From: Perognathus longimembris pacificus
Taxonomy: Eukaryota; Chordata; Mammalia; Rodentia; Heteromyidae
Reading direction: 5' to 3'
Assembly (NCBI RefSeq): GCF_023159225.1
Contig: NC_063167.1
Span: 21,641,360-21,705,359 of the forward strand
DNA length: 64,000 nucleotides
The notes beneath the pieces are model-generated. The model saw nothing but the letters and a program-made list of their open reading frames with translations. It made no database searches and was not told where the DNA came from. This document shows, in pieces, positions 22,100-32,772 of this stretch (position 1 is the stretch's first letter; each line of letters begins with the position of its first letter). Made by a program: the position numbers and the translations under genes.

Positions 22100-22596
22100 G
22101 CTCAGCTCCAAAGTCGTCACCTCTGACAGATCAGGGACATAACTCCTAAGGATGACATACAAGAAATGTGTGCCTCAGAGACATGACTGTGAAGATTCTG
22201 AGGCTTATCCAATACTGCTCATCAGATATGGACTCCCTCCCCTCAACATCCATGTGAGAAATGCCTTCTCCATCCCAAGAATCATGAGACTTGCTTTGGC
22301 CAATGGAACATGGATAGAAGGAAGAGTGTGTAAGTCAAAGTTTAGACCTTTAGAGGCATGCTTATCCTAGAGAACATGTCCTGGTAGGCTCCTGGCACCA
22401 GGAAAAAAGGAGACATGACCAGGAGACCTGACCAAACTCATGACCTAGAACAACTCCAGCCCTAGATCAGCCACCCTCAACTGATCCATAGATGTAAGAG
22501 CCCAAAATAAATGTGTATTGTTATTTGCTGTTGTGTTTTTATTTGCAAGTTTTGTTATGCAGCACAACTGTGAGAGTAGCTAGCTGACACAACCAC
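22100..22596 (+). mobile_element. MLT1-type MaLR LTR (older subfamily)
   Basis: Landmarks in sense order: ATGAGACTTGCTTTGGCCAATGG, ACATGGATAGAAGGAAGAGTGTG, GACCTGACCAAACTCATGACC, CCTCAACTGATCCATAGATG, the poly(A) signal CCCAAAATAAATGTGTATTG, and a terminal GCAGCACAACTGTGAGAGTAGC. It abuts the L1 at 22.6 kb. Solo LTR, subfamily not resolved. Confidence 0.55.
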
Positions 22597-22597
22597 A

Positions 22598-23571
22598 AAA
22601 GAAATAACCAATGTTGGAGGGGATGTGGCCAAAAGGGAACCCTACTTCATTGTTGGTGAGAATGTAATCTGGTTCAGCCACTCTGGCAAGCGGTATGGAG
22701 ATTCCTCAGAAGGCTAAACATAGAGCTCCCCTATGACCCAGCAGCCCCACTTTTGGTCATCTACCCAAAAGACTACAAACAAGAACACACTAAAGCCACC
22801 AGCACAACAATGTTCAGCGCAGCACAATTTGTCAAAGCTAGAATATGGAACCAACCCAGATGCCCCTCAGTAGACGAATGGATCAGGAAAATGTGGTACA
22901 TATACACAATGGAATTTTATGTCTCTATCAGAAAGAATGGCATTGCCCCATTTGTAAGGAAATGGAAGGACTTGGAAAAAATTATACTAATTGAAGTAAG
23001 CCAGACCCAAAGAAACATGGACTCTATGGTATCCCTCATAGGGAATAATTAGCACAGGTTTAGGCAATTCATAACAGAGGATCACAAGAGCCCAACAGCT
23101 ATACCTTTATGAACACATAAGATGATGCTAAGTGAAATGAACTCCATGTTATAGAAACAATTGTTATATCACTGTTGTAACTACTTTCAAGGTGCTATGT
23201 GTAACTGTAGCTTCTATTATTGATGATCTTCTTGTATCCCCTTCCTGTGGTGTACCTACACTATCTCTGTATCTTATCTGAGTACATTGGAAACCGTGTA
23301 TACTGGTATTAGAACTAGGAAACTGAAAGGGAATACCAAAATCGAGAGACACAGGGTAAAAAAAAGACAAACGACTACAAAAGCAATACTTGCAAAACTG
23401 TTTGGTGTAAATGAACTGAACAACTCATGGGGGGGAAAGGGAAAGGGGGAGGGAAGAGGAGCGAATGAGGGAGGGGGTAACAAACAGTACAAGAAATGTA
23501 TCCAATGCCTAACATACGAAACTGTAACCTCTCTGTACATCAGTTTGACAATAAAAATTAAAAAAAAAAAA
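22598..23571 (+). mobile_element. 5'-truncated L1 (ORF2 end plus 3' UTR)
   Basis: Begins within ORF2 (AATGTTGGAGGGGATGTGG), includes GACCCAGCAGCCCCACTTTTGG, and stops at TAG 23050-23052. The 3' UTR carries the G-rich purine tract at 23429-23475, ends GACAATAAAAATT and has a poly-A run at 23559-23571. Its 3' UTR matches the copies at 20.9 and 55.1 kb almost base for base. No clear target duplication was found. Confidence 0.92.
22601..23052 (+). pseudogene. L1 ORF2 C-terminal fragment, open for 99 codons
   Basis: From 22753 to the stop the frame is open and encodes the ORF2p carboxy end with IYPKDYKQEHTKATS, ARIWNQPRCPS, WIRKMWYIYTMEFY and FVRKWKDLEKIIL. This segment lies after the RT domain. 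It lacks the endonuclease and RT domains and has no promoter, so it is a dead fragment despite the intact frame. Confidence 0.88.
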
Positions 23572-23659
23572 CTGAGATAGAATTTGACCTTTCCCAATGA
23601 AAATGCACTGCCCATTTCCACTTAGAAGAACGTTAATGCATATTTTTATTTCTTTATAA

Positions 23660-23853
23660 ACCTTCTTCTGCTCTTAGTGCACATGTTCTAGGAAAATTTT
23701 TAGAAGGCATTGGCTGATTTGGGTAAAATCTACTAAACTAAAAAAGATGCCACAGAACTTTACACCCATAATCAATTGACCCTGATTGGCTAAGTTTTAA
23801 AATAAGCTAATCCTGTTGAAATAAAATGGACTTTTGTACATTAAAAAAAAAAG
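23660..23853 (+). pseudogene. Possible retrocopy of an mRNA 3' end
   Basis: AATAAA at 23820-23825 is followed 17 bases later by a 10 bp A run at 23843-23852, the spacing of a poly(A) site. Preceding sequence is AT-rich and unlike the repeats around it. Weak flanks (AAACCTT at 23658-23664 and 23854-23860) could be a target duplication. The parent transcript is not recognised. Confidence 0.3.
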
Positions 23854-24284
23854 AAACCTTTTAGTGATGTATGAGTAGTCATGGAAGACCTTGTGGGAAA
23901 AAGTCCACATTGGGTCCCAAATGGGTGGGTGGAACTTAGAGGTTAGGGACCTCTGTGGGTCACATTGTAGCTATACCCTTGGGAGCATTGCTGTGGCACC
24001 TACACAGACATTTATAAGTCAAAGAGCACTCTGGGAATGTCCACATGTTAATGTCGAAGGCAGAGCAGATGACGGTAATAATCCTCTTCTACACATCTTG
24101 AGTGTTGATGTCTCTTTAAGCCAAGGCCTTTTTTCCCCCTCTATTTTTTTCCCCTATGAATTAATCTTTTATGATGTTAGGTTTATCTCGAGTGAAACGT
24201 GGATGTGAATTTTATCTGTGGCTTAAAACATAATTGTGAGATGGAAATAAAATTCATTCAGACACCCAAGGAAAACAGCAGTAT

Positions 24285-24395
24285 CAGCACCGGCTTGCTG
24301 GGAGGGGAAGCGGCCAAGCAGTGGCCACGTGAAGCCGGGCACAGGCACCGCACAGCTCTGGCGTCTCCCTCCTGCGTGCTTATCGCCTCAGCCCT
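24285..24395. promoter_or_regulatory. CpG-dense patch with E-box, candidate element
   Basis: Eight CpGs lie within about 110 bp of an otherwise CpG-poor window, including a palindromic E-box CACGTG at 24326-24331 and GTGAAGCCGGGCACAGG beside it. It follows an AT-rich block (24180-24270) and belongs to no repeat I know. The regulatory role is inferred only from composition. Confidence 0.25.
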
Positions 24396-24818
24396 TTGGA
24401 TGAGGTTATTTGCCTGATTTAGAAAAACCATTACAAGAGGGCTAAGTGGGACTTTCTTGTCACTGCTCTCTCTGGCACACTCTCAGAGCAAGAATATGGA
24501 TGATGTCTGCACCTTGCCCCTACGCTGTGGAATCACACACAGGCATGGGGATGCTTAGGAAAGATGTCACTTGAAAAGACTGTTAGCCAATCACATAAAT
24601 GTGGTAAACCCCTGGGTTTAAGAAAGTCAAACAAGTTTCCTTCTGGACGTCTCTGAGTATATAAGACCGGGTATTGTGGAGGAGCATTAGGAAGCCATAT
24701 AGATGCAACTGCCCCAAATATATATTTAACATCAGAATTCTCTTCCCCTCCTCTCACACACACACAATCCTTTCTAAGGATATACTAGATCTAGAAGTGA
24801 CTAGAAAAAAAATTTAAC
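24396..24818. other. Unique sequence, no gene seen
   Basis: AT-rich single-copy sequence with a short (CA) run near 24757-24768. The antisense frame 24533-24763 lacks any protein signature. Confidence 0.4.
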
Positions 24819-24827
24819 AAAGTTACT

Positions 24828-25074
24828 TACCCAGACAATGGTGGCTCTAGCTGTAATCCTAGGTACCCAAGAGGATGAGATCTAAAGATCAATATTTGAA
24901 CCCAGGCTGGGCAGAAAAGTATGTGAGACCCTTATCTCCACCCAAAAGGCAGAAGTAGAGCTATGGCTCGAGTGGTAGAGCACCTACTTTGTGCACAAAG
25001 AGCTAAGGCATAGAGTCCAGGCCCTGAGTTCAAGCTTCAGTCCCAGCACATGCGCGCACGCGTGCATGTGCACG

Positions 25075-25105
<31 letters not shown>

Positions 25106-25118
25106 GAATGAATAAATA
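24828..25118 (+). mobile_element. B1-like/tRNA-like dimeric SINE with (CA)n tail
   Basis: Left half AATGGTGGCTCTAGCTGTAA to CCCTTATCTCCACCCAAAAG; right half CTATGGCTCGAGTGGTAGAG and CCTGAGTTCAAGC. After the B box it runs through a GCGC/CGTG alternating stretch into (CA)n at 25071-25105, then GAATGAATAAATA. The exact 9 bp duplication AAAGTTACT at 24819-24827 and 25119-25127 encloses the microsatellite. Confidence 0.88.
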
Positions 25119-25127
25119 AAAGTTACT

Positions 25128-26510
25128 CAGCAATATCCTTTGGTTTTCATGCAGAGCTACTTGCATTGCTGGAAACTTCTCACAGTGAGTCATGGCCCAC
25201 CTGCTCTGCACCAAAGCTGCCCCTTCCTACTGTGAATCATGTTTGGCATTCAAATGCAGGGATTCCATCTTCTCAAGTCAGGATATTAATTTCTGTTCTT
25301 GCTATGGGAGAGGACGTGGGAAATAGGAAAATCCATGCACTTACCTGCATCTACCTCTCTGGGCCTTAAGTTTCCTCACCTGTAAGTAAAGGGAAGATGT
25401 AAGTGCACAGGATGCTCTGGCTGGCTTCCAGGCCCTCAATGAGGTGCTCAGCAAATGCTCACTGCTCTAGTCACTGCAATGGACTCCCTGTCTCCCACTG
25501 CCTGTAGCCTCAACCTAACCGGAGCCAAGAAGTCTCCCTGCTTGTCCAGGTTGCAGCTCCTTGCTAAGTTCAACAGGGGCTACTACCATCAGTTACATAC
25601 TGGGCTTCCTTCAGGGCTCTGAGAACACAGAGGTAAATAAGATAGGATAGCTATCCTCTGAGTACACCTCAGTTCATGAGAAAACCAGTGTCTCTGGCTA
25701 TAAAGGATAGAGGAGCCAAGTTTGCCTTTATAATTCAAGAGTACAGACACCTGCGCTCACTTCTCTACCAGGTAAGATGCTTTGTTATCCTTCAACCGCA
25801 CATGTTTCCATCTCAAAGTGTGCTTCCAGCACCTTCCACCATTTCTAGCTCACTGTCTACCTGCTTAGACTGGAAAGAAAAGAAAGCCTAATCCAAAATC
25901 TGCATTCTAGTCATTTTAAGAAGGGGGAGCAGACAGAGACGCCAATGGTCCTATGAGGAGATCCCTACATCTCTCCCTCAGCCACTGATTCTGGGTGGCA
26001 AAGAACAAAACTTAGAAACAGCGCTATCTTGTTTAAGAGCACATTTCCAGCTAGGTCAGAACTTCACCCTGTGCTTTTTCCTTAAATATTAATGAGCACC
26101 ATTTATTTTTCCCAGGTCACATTTACTTGACTCTAAAAGACCTGCCTCTCCAAACCATAATTTATATATATACATATATATATAATTTTTTTTAGAATTT
26201 TGTTTTTCCCTTGACCTGGCTCTGAAGACAGAAGCCATCATGAGCTTCTGCCTTCAGCTGGTTATTTTTCAAAGGATAGTGAAACAGTCTGTCCCCAGTC
26301 CTTTATCTTCCCTGGAGAATTCAAGTCGCATAACAGAAGCAGAGCTCAACATTCGATATCTGAAAGAGCTTTGTCAATGTCAAGGATGTGCAAAACATTC
26401 ACGTACCTCCAGCTGCGGCCATTCATTCGTTCCATCGATGTTTACCAGGGGTCTCCCAGGTGCCTGGCATGGAGCTGGGTCCTAGTGATACAATGACATC
26501 AACCATCACA
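25128..26510. other. Mostly unique sequence with faint fossils
   Basis: About 25340-25465 carries CCTTAAGTTTCCTCACCTGT and GGTGCTCAGCAAATGCTCAC, suggesting an antisense MIR3-like fossil. About 26405-26490 has CATTCATTCGTTCC, then GTGCCTGGCATGGAGCTGGG, an L2-like string. An AT run lies at 26162-26190. The block around 26040-26160 (TTAAATATTAATGAGCACC) looks single-copy. No exon is supported. Confidence 0.35.
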
Positions 26511-26514
26511 ACAA

Positions 26515-26690
26515 CAACAGCAACAGGAATTAATAGTTATTGAAGTCTTCCCACATGCCTGGCAGTCATTCAATCCTTAATCTTCACAGCAATTCCAGGA
26601 AACAGGTGGTAGTTTTCAGCTTTTGTACATCAGGAAATGAAACCTAGCAAGGCCAACACACCTAGGATAAGTGGGAGAGCCAGGAGAGGG
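26515..26690 (+). mobile_element. MIR fragment
   Basis: TAATAGTTATTGAAGTCTTC, CACATGCCTGGCAGTCATTC, TCAATCCTTAATCTTCACAGC AATTCC, CATCAGGAAATGAAACC and GGGAGAGCCAGGAG follow the sense MIR order across the core. Confidence 0.65.
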
Positions 26691-26939
26691 GGCTGGCCAT
26701 CCAGTCCCGAAGCCAATAGACTAGATTGCCACACTTTCCCTACTCTCCAAGGTGATTTGGACACAGCCCGCCCCCAAGTTGTCCTCAGAAAAGGTGGACA
26801 AGTAGATGGTGAAGAATGAGAGAAATCATTGTTGGGGGCTGAGGGAGAGGAGGCCGCATGGGTGCTCTCTGGAGTGTGCCATCTTGAGGACAGTGCTTGT
26901 AACTACTGAATCCTAGCCCTCCCTCTAGGCCTCTCCAGA

Positions 26940-27060
26940 GCTTGCAGAGATTTAAGTGTTCACACTATCACCTGGGAACCTTGCTAAAAATGTAGAGTCT
27001 GAGGCAGATGTCTGGAATACAACCTGACGATATGCATTTCTAATGAGATAATTTTGTTTG
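26940..27060. mobile_element. MER5-like hAT fragment
   Basis: CTATCACCTGGGAACCTTGC, TAAAAATGTAGAGTCTGAGG, then GATATGCATTTCTAATGAGA correspond to the middle of a MER5-type hAT element. A (TTTG)n-like run follows at about 27053-27075. Confidence 0.55.
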
Positions 27061-27064
27061 TTTG

Positions 27065-27615
27065 TTTGTTTTTTTCCCACTAGAACAGCATGATAGAGGC
27101 AGCTAGTCCCTCCCTTCTGCGGCTGGTCTCAGATAATACTATCCTAGCTATTGGTGTCCTGGCTGCTGTCCACCCACATTCCAACCACACAGGATGCTAG
27201 CCGATGACTCACTTGGCTCAGTGGAGATAATGGCGATGAGCTTAGCCACCATGCTAGGTAACTCTCCAGTGCTGAGCCCTCACAGGACTTCACGGGGAAC
27301 ATGCGGCCTGCAGATTAAGTGATTGAGTGACTTGAGCAAGGACACACCACCCTCAGTGCACATTCTCTTTGTTGTTGTACAACAAAGTAGGAACTCCAAT
27401 TTCTATTCAAGTCCTATCATGGAGTTAGGATCTTTTCATGGCCAGAGAGAGAGAGCTGATAAGCCCACCTAGGATTTGAGCGACCACCCACGGAGAGCCC
27501 AAGTTCCTAGAAGTGTTATGTCCTCTTCACCCTTGACCTTCTCCTTTCCACATACATTAACAGGATTGTGTTCTCTTGGATCAAAATGTGCCCATTTCCC
27601 TTCATCCTTTCTAGT
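27065..27615. other. Unique sequence, no gene seen
   Basis: Single-copy appearance. A GCAGATTAAGTGATTGAGTG and CTTGAGCAAGGACACACC pair near 27310-27350 is faintly MIR-like. No exon is supported. Confidence 0.35.
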
Positions 27616-27619
27616 GAAA

Positions 27620-27805
27620 AAAGGGGAAGGAATCTCTGTACAGACATTGAATGATATGGAGTACCAGGGATGGGGAAAGTGAAAGTAAATGAGGGTGTCA
27701 ATCTGACTAAAATACTATACATACATATATGTGTGAAATACCATGATGTAATCTCTTTGTATGATTAGCTTATACCAAAATAAATGAATGATAGAAATAA
27801 GACTT
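27620..27805 (+). mobile_element. Old L1 3' end-like sequence
   Basis: GACTAAAATACTATACATAC ATATATGTGTGAAATACCATGATGT, then CTCTTTGTATGATTAGCTTA and AAAATAAATGAATGATAG resemble older rodent L1 3' termini (TACATTATATACATGTATGAAAATATCAT … TTGTACAATTAATATACACTAATAAA). Identified by resemblance only. Confidence 0.4.
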
Positions 27806-27809
27806 GAAG

Positions 27810-29200
27810 GGAAATTGAGTCCCTGTTGAAGCCACGGTGGCTGAGACTCAGGGGACTGGGAAGGGGTGTATGAGCCGTCAGCTACAGATTCTGAGGCAGT
27901 TCCTCCAGCTTCACTTCTACTCATCTAGGACCCCAATATAAGCCCCACAGGTCTTGCGCTCCTCAGTGTCATAGAATAACATTTCCCATAGCCCTGTCTC
28001 CTCTTCCTTCTCCCTCCCTGATTCCCTCTTTCACCTCAGCCTCCTCCTTATACCCTGGCCGGCTCGCTGCTGAGCCAACCATCAGGCCTCTTGCTGTCAG
28101 CATTCCTGTCAGCATGTTGATTGTTAGTAAAAGCAGTACAATTGTTGATTGGGAATAAGAAATAAAAATAAAGCACTCAAGCTGACCAGCCACTGTGCTG
28201 GGCTATGTTTCAAGATTGTCATCTTGAAGCCAGGGAAACAAGAAAAATTGCCACTAGCGCAAATGACTCCCACACCATCCAAACCAGAATCTATCACCTC
28301 TTTTCAAAATGGTTCTCCTTCCTTTACCAGCCTGGAGTTTTCACCCAGATGCCCAACCCCATCCCCATGTATGCATCATGAACAGGTCTCCCCTGTCACC
28401 ATCCCAACCAGCAAGGGGAAGCATAGTTGTTTATTCACAGTGAGACACTAGAAGGCTGGAGCTGGGTTGGGGAACCTGGTACTGCCGGTGTTGAAGGTGT
28501 TAGAATCACTGGGCGGCAGAGGCCCAGAGGTGGAAAAGAAGAGATGAAATACAACTCAGAGCACAACTACATCCAATGGAGCCTCAGAGACATCCCAGGA
28601 ACAGTGGCAGGGTTTGCTCATACCTGTGCAGGAACCCACCATCAAGAAGGAAGTGGGCCCATATGCAGCAAACACACATCACAGTTCAGGGTGAAGGCCT
28701 AAGGCAAGGCCAGGCTTGGTTCTCCCAGCATCTGAAGAATCACAAATATTCTCAGAAACTTATTTTAGGATCAAAACTGAAGCACGATTGTGCATTGCAT
28801 TCGTGGTGGGCAGTGATGTAAGCTTTAGTCTTCAGTATTCTTGTGTCTCTGGTAACATTTTAGGGGCTTTGTGTCAGCTCTTGGTCACTCAGGAAGCGAG
28901 CCTAAGAGTCAAGAGAGCCATCATTTCTCCCCACTGTGACCCCTCACCCTCCTCTTCTCAGCTCAAACTGTTCTGAGGTAAGAATTGCATGTTGGGGGGA
29001 AGGACCAGTGGCCTTCTATACGTATGCCCTGATAGCACAGGGATAGAGGGATAAGGAGAAAGGTTGCCCTTCTCCAAGTCATTCTTTCTAATCAGTTTTT
29101 AAGACCTATGTATTTCTTCATGAATTTGTTGCTTCTTTGAGTACAAACAGTGCCCTCAATGTTTCCCAGATCCTTTCTTAGTGTATAGTACTTCTACAAC
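27810..29200. other. Unique sequence, no gene seen
   Basis: A 1.4 kb repeat-poor stretch. Overlapping + frames at 28149-28451, 28427-28702, 28576-28821 and 28716-28976 lie in different registers and none shows a domain, splice pattern or codon bias visible by eye. If an exon is hidden in the window, quiet stretches like this are where to look. Confidence 0.4.
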
Positions 29201-29204
29201 CAAT

Positions 29205-29430
29205 ATGCTATTTGTCTAATTGGAACAATTTGGGTCCCATGACCATTCCTGAGTCAATAACTGTGGCTGGAAGAATGGGATATGCAAATGTGACTGAGAG
29301 TCTGTTACTTTCAGCCAACCAGGAATGTCAGGGCTGGGAGTGGGTGAATATAGCCCAATGGGAGGTTTGGAATCTTATGACAAAGAAGACGGGGAAAGAG
29401 ATGCTGGAGACAGTCAACAATGGCCACCAA
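29205..29430. mobile_element. Possible old LTR-like fossil
   Basis: GAGTCAATAACTGTGGCTGG, AATGGGATATGCAAATGTGA and AGCCAACCAGGAATGTCAGG resemble a motif cluster common in ancient mammalian repeats (CCAATCACTGTGGCAAGG, GGGATGCTCTGATTGGC). The family is not assigned. Confidence 0.3.
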
Positions 29431-29644
29431 TGCTGCTGGAGATCGAGGGCGTAGTATATGCCAAGGATTTGTGCAAGCTTTGCCACTGAATTATTAGACT
29501 GAAAGCAGATCTTGGAGATGTATGGACCCTGTGATTCTCACTACTCCTCCATTTTAGGGGTCCAGAAACTCTCGGGCTATATGAGAAATTTGCACCAAAC
29601 AAAAAGTCCTATCATGGAAAACCTTTCTAAATGCTGACACAGCA

Positions 29645-29860
29645 GTTTAGTGTGGTGTTGAAGGCTTTGGGCCTTTAAGGTTCGACAGGCTTGAGTTTGG
29701 ATCCAACTTGTGCTATGTGTCAGCTTTCTGGCCTCAGACTCTTTAATTCAGTCCAGTCTCCAGCTGCTCATCTGTAAAATGGAGATGGTAACAGAATGAC
29801 CAGCAGGAAGCTGCCAGGATTCTTGAATGATGAAGTACAAAGTGTCGATGCTCCACAACT
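29645..29860 (-). mobile_element. MIR, antisense
   Basis: GGTTCGACAGGCTTGAGTTT GGATCC, TATGTGTCAGCTTTCTGGCC, then GCTGCTCATCTGTAAAATGG AGATGGTAACAGA give the antisense MIR order including the CATCTGTAAAATGGAGAT core. Confidence 0.7.
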
Positions 29861-30174
29861 GTTAGCTCTCTTGGCTGCTTTGATGCAAACTGTGAGCACT
29901 CAACTCAAACACACCACTAGGAAAAAGAGTGGGAAACACCAGAGCCCCTGCAGTGCCTTCATTCTATAGGTGAGAAAACTGTCACCCAAATTTGGGGATG
30001 TGGTTCCTCTGGCCCCACAGTGAACAAGCATACCATTCAGGTCAAGACTCACCTCCTGATAGTTGGTCTGGGGCTTACAACTCCCATCAGGTGACATTTT
30101 GCTACTCAATCACACCCACCCACTCCTCTCACCAAAGAATCCAGAATTCTATTTGCCATGAAACAGGGGTCCAG

Positions 30175-30394
30175 GGGCTGGGAATATGGCCTAGTGGCAA
30201 GAGTGCTTGCCTAGTATACATGAAGCCCTGGGTTCAATTCCCCAGCACCACATATACAGAAAACGGCCAGAAGTGGCGCTGTGGCTCAAGTGGCCGAGTG
30301 CTAGCCTCAAGCAAAAAGAAGCCAGGGACAGTGCTCAGGCCCTGAGTCCAAGGCCCAGGACTGGCAAAAAAAAAAAAAAAAAAAAAGAAAGAAA
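30175..30394 (+). mobile_element. IDL-Geo SINE, intact
   Basis: Left ID-like monomer GGGCTGGGAATATGGCCTAG with A box TGGCCTAGTGG and B box GGTTCAATTCC; linker CACATATACAGAAAACGGCC; right module GTGGCTCAAGTGGCCGAGTG to GGACTGGC; tail of A21 then GAAA repeats. The exact 15 bp duplication GAAACAGGGGTCCAG lies at 30160-30174 and 30395-30409. Perfect duplication and complete length suggest a recent insertion. Confidence 0.95.
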
Positions 30395-30422
30395 GAAACA
30401 GGGGTCCAGTGAACATCCTCAC

Positions 30423-30427
<5 letters not shown>

Positions 30428-30466
<39 letters not shown>
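30428..30466. repeat. (GA)n microsatellite
   Basis: A 39 bp uninterrupted GA run just 19 bp beyond the target duplication of the IDL-Geo copy, so it lies outside that insertion. Confidence 0.95.
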
Positions 30467-30468
<2 letters not shown>

Positions 30469-31980
30469 GGAGTTCAAGATGTCCCAAAGACCTTGCAAGG
30501 ATAGGGATTTCAAAGAATTACAAATCAACATCTGACCACCTTCTGTCTATACACTTCAGCCAGCTTCTGTTGCCAACTCTCGTTATTGATTTAAGTGGGT
30601 GGGAGGGGGTAGAACGGCGGAAAACATTGCTCAGCTTCTTAAAGCCACTGCCGCTGCTGCAGCAACAGCACCTAAGCACTGATTATTCCTGTGCTGGCCA
30701 AGTGGCTTCAATGGGGTGATCCTGTTACTAGGATATGGGGAGCTGGGATGAGCATCCTCCTGTAAGGATCTTTCCCATCGGGTTTTCAGTGCACATTTGG
30801 AGACCTCTGCATCTCTTTGCACCTCTCTACCACAAGAATATGCACACGTACACACACACACACACACACACCCCTCCCCCACAGTTTCCCTGCATGCTTC
30901 CCTCCAGGGTGACTCACACAGCTTGGTACATGGCTGCGTCCCTGCTATAGCTCTACCAGTCCTAGATGGCATTCAGTTTGTGTACCGCCTGCCAAGATGG
31001 CTATGCAAACAGGTGACTCTGTGTTGGATTCTCTTGACTTTGCTTGCCTTTCATTCCAGCCCGTGGCCAATGGGGTCAGGCTGGGCAGGCTTTGGCTAGC
31101 TTGATGCATCTCAAAGTCGATGGTGCCTTGCTCAAGCCACAATATGCACCTCTTGACTGCTCCCTAGAACTTCTCTAGGACACCCTGGTATGGGAATTTG
31201 CTCAAATTCAGCAGCCCACATGTGGAAAACCTGGACTGATAGGAAACATCCATCAGTAGATGAAGCCCCCTGTTCTCTGGCCAAGGTAGGCTGAAAGAGA
31301 TGCATTGCATATGGTCTCATGAGATTGAGCAACCAGTTGGTGGCTCTGGCCAAGGGAAGGCATCTTGCAACTGGTTTTCTCTCCTTTCACTGTCGCTCCC
31401 ATGTCCTTCCCTCCTGATTACTGGGATTATATTTCCAACCAAGACCTGGAACAGAAACAAGCCTACATCAGTCTCTGCCCTCACTACTCATGGGCTCAAA
31501 TGATTGTTCTCCATCCTGGCCCATATCACAACCTCTTGGGACAGGATTTCAAATACATCATTCATCAGTTACATGGTAGTAAGAACCTTGGTGCTAATGC
31601 TAAGCAGATAAGGAGAAGCCCATTGGAAAGGATGGTGTGGGTTATGGTGGCTGTGACCTTTGAATGTATAGAGACAATGAAAATGCAAAAGGTTACATAA
31701 TGGAGGGACCTTTTGTTAGTGGAATCACAACCTTCTTCCAACAGAGGGGACTGCAAAATAAAGCTTTGCTTCTCAAGATCTGTTCCTTCCAGTCCTGACT
31801 GGCTTCAGGATAATAAGTAGGGTCAAGTCTGAGCACAGCCTGAATGAGTACAATCCTTGACTCTGTGGGAAATAACAGAGACAAGGCTATAGGTATAGGC
31901 AGTTACTGGGGGCCATGTGTGGAATTGGACATCAAAAGTTTTCGATGAGAGGAGAAACTGGAGTATACAATAGGATGTGG
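30467..31980. other. Unique sequence with one (CA)n run
   Basis: Repeat-poor apart from (CA)n at 30850-30871. A TGCCGCTGCTGCAGCAACAG patch lies at about 30648-30668. Frames at 31365-31700 and 30631-30972 were checked and show no domain. Confidence 0.4.
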
Positions 31981-32004
31981 AGAATTTAGCTGTTTCATTT
32001 TGGG

Positions 32005-32190
32005 TTTTTGTTTGTTTTGTGGTATTGATATTTAAACTCAGAGCTGCTTGGAAGGTACTTTGCCATCTGTGCCATGTCCCCTGTCCTTCTTTTGAGGAGG
32101 AGGTCTCACTAACTTTTTGCCAGACTGACCTCAAAGCACAATCCTCCTGGATCTCTGCCTCCCAAGTATCTGGGATTCCAGGCATGAATA
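32005..32190 (-). mobile_element. Diverged tRNA-like/B1 dimeric SINE, antisense
   Basis: Antisense order: TGGTATTGATATTTAAACTC (right-module B box side), then GAGGTCTCACTAACTTTTTG, CAGACTGACCTCAAAGCAC and CTGCCTCCCAAGTATCTGGG ATTCCAGGCATGA (B1 side). Old and degraded. Confidence 0.55.
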
Positions 32191-32634
32191 CTGCCCCCAG
32201 GTGGAAATTCGTTGTCATAGGGGAAGTCACCTGTGACTTGGAATTCAGTATTCTGGAAGGACAGAGGAGACATCACTGGAATGATTACTTGACCATAGCC
32301 TGAAATAAATGAGATGGAGGTTTTGGAATTGGCTTGGCATGCTATCAAGGAAGAGAGAGCAGAAGACTCAAGAAGAGGAGCTTACTAGGATGATGTGCAT
32401 ACCACTCCAGTGAAGCAATGAAGGACATGAGGACAAGGATAATCTTGGCGATAGCTTTCTTCTGTAGAGCCAGTGAGTGGTATGAAGAAGTACTATGGGA
32501 CTCTGATCCCCAGCATCAATGGGGGAGATACTTTTCCAGCATTCATTGGTTAGGTGCACACACACAAATGCACACACATATCAAACTATGGTCCTTTTAC
32601 CTTCCTCCTCCTCCCTGTCAATGGGTTATGGCCA

Positions 32635-32772
32635 CACACCACCACTATGCCCAGCTTGTTCGTTGGATGGAGAGGTATCCTACTCATTTTGTCTAGGTTG
32701 TCCCTGAACCATGACATTCTCAATTTTTGCCTCCTGTGTAGCTAAGATTATAGGCATGAACCACCACACCAT
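32635..32772 (-). mobile_element. B1-like SINE, antisense, diverged
   Basis: ATTTTGTCTAGGTTGTCCCT GAACC, TTGCCTCCTGTGTAGCTAAG and ATTATAGGCATGAACCACCA CACC give the antisense B1 pattern. Confidence 0.6.

Noticed and set aside
30175..30260. tRNA-like A and B boxes suggesting a tRNA gene
   Set aside because: They belong to the ID-like half of an IDL-Geo SINE; no complete cloverleaf and the copy ends in a poly-A tail with a target duplication.
30207..30719. 170-codon frame across 30207-30719
   Set aside because: It translates an IDL-Geo SINE, its poly-A tail and a GA microsatellite, with runs of lysine and Arg-Glu. Not a gene.
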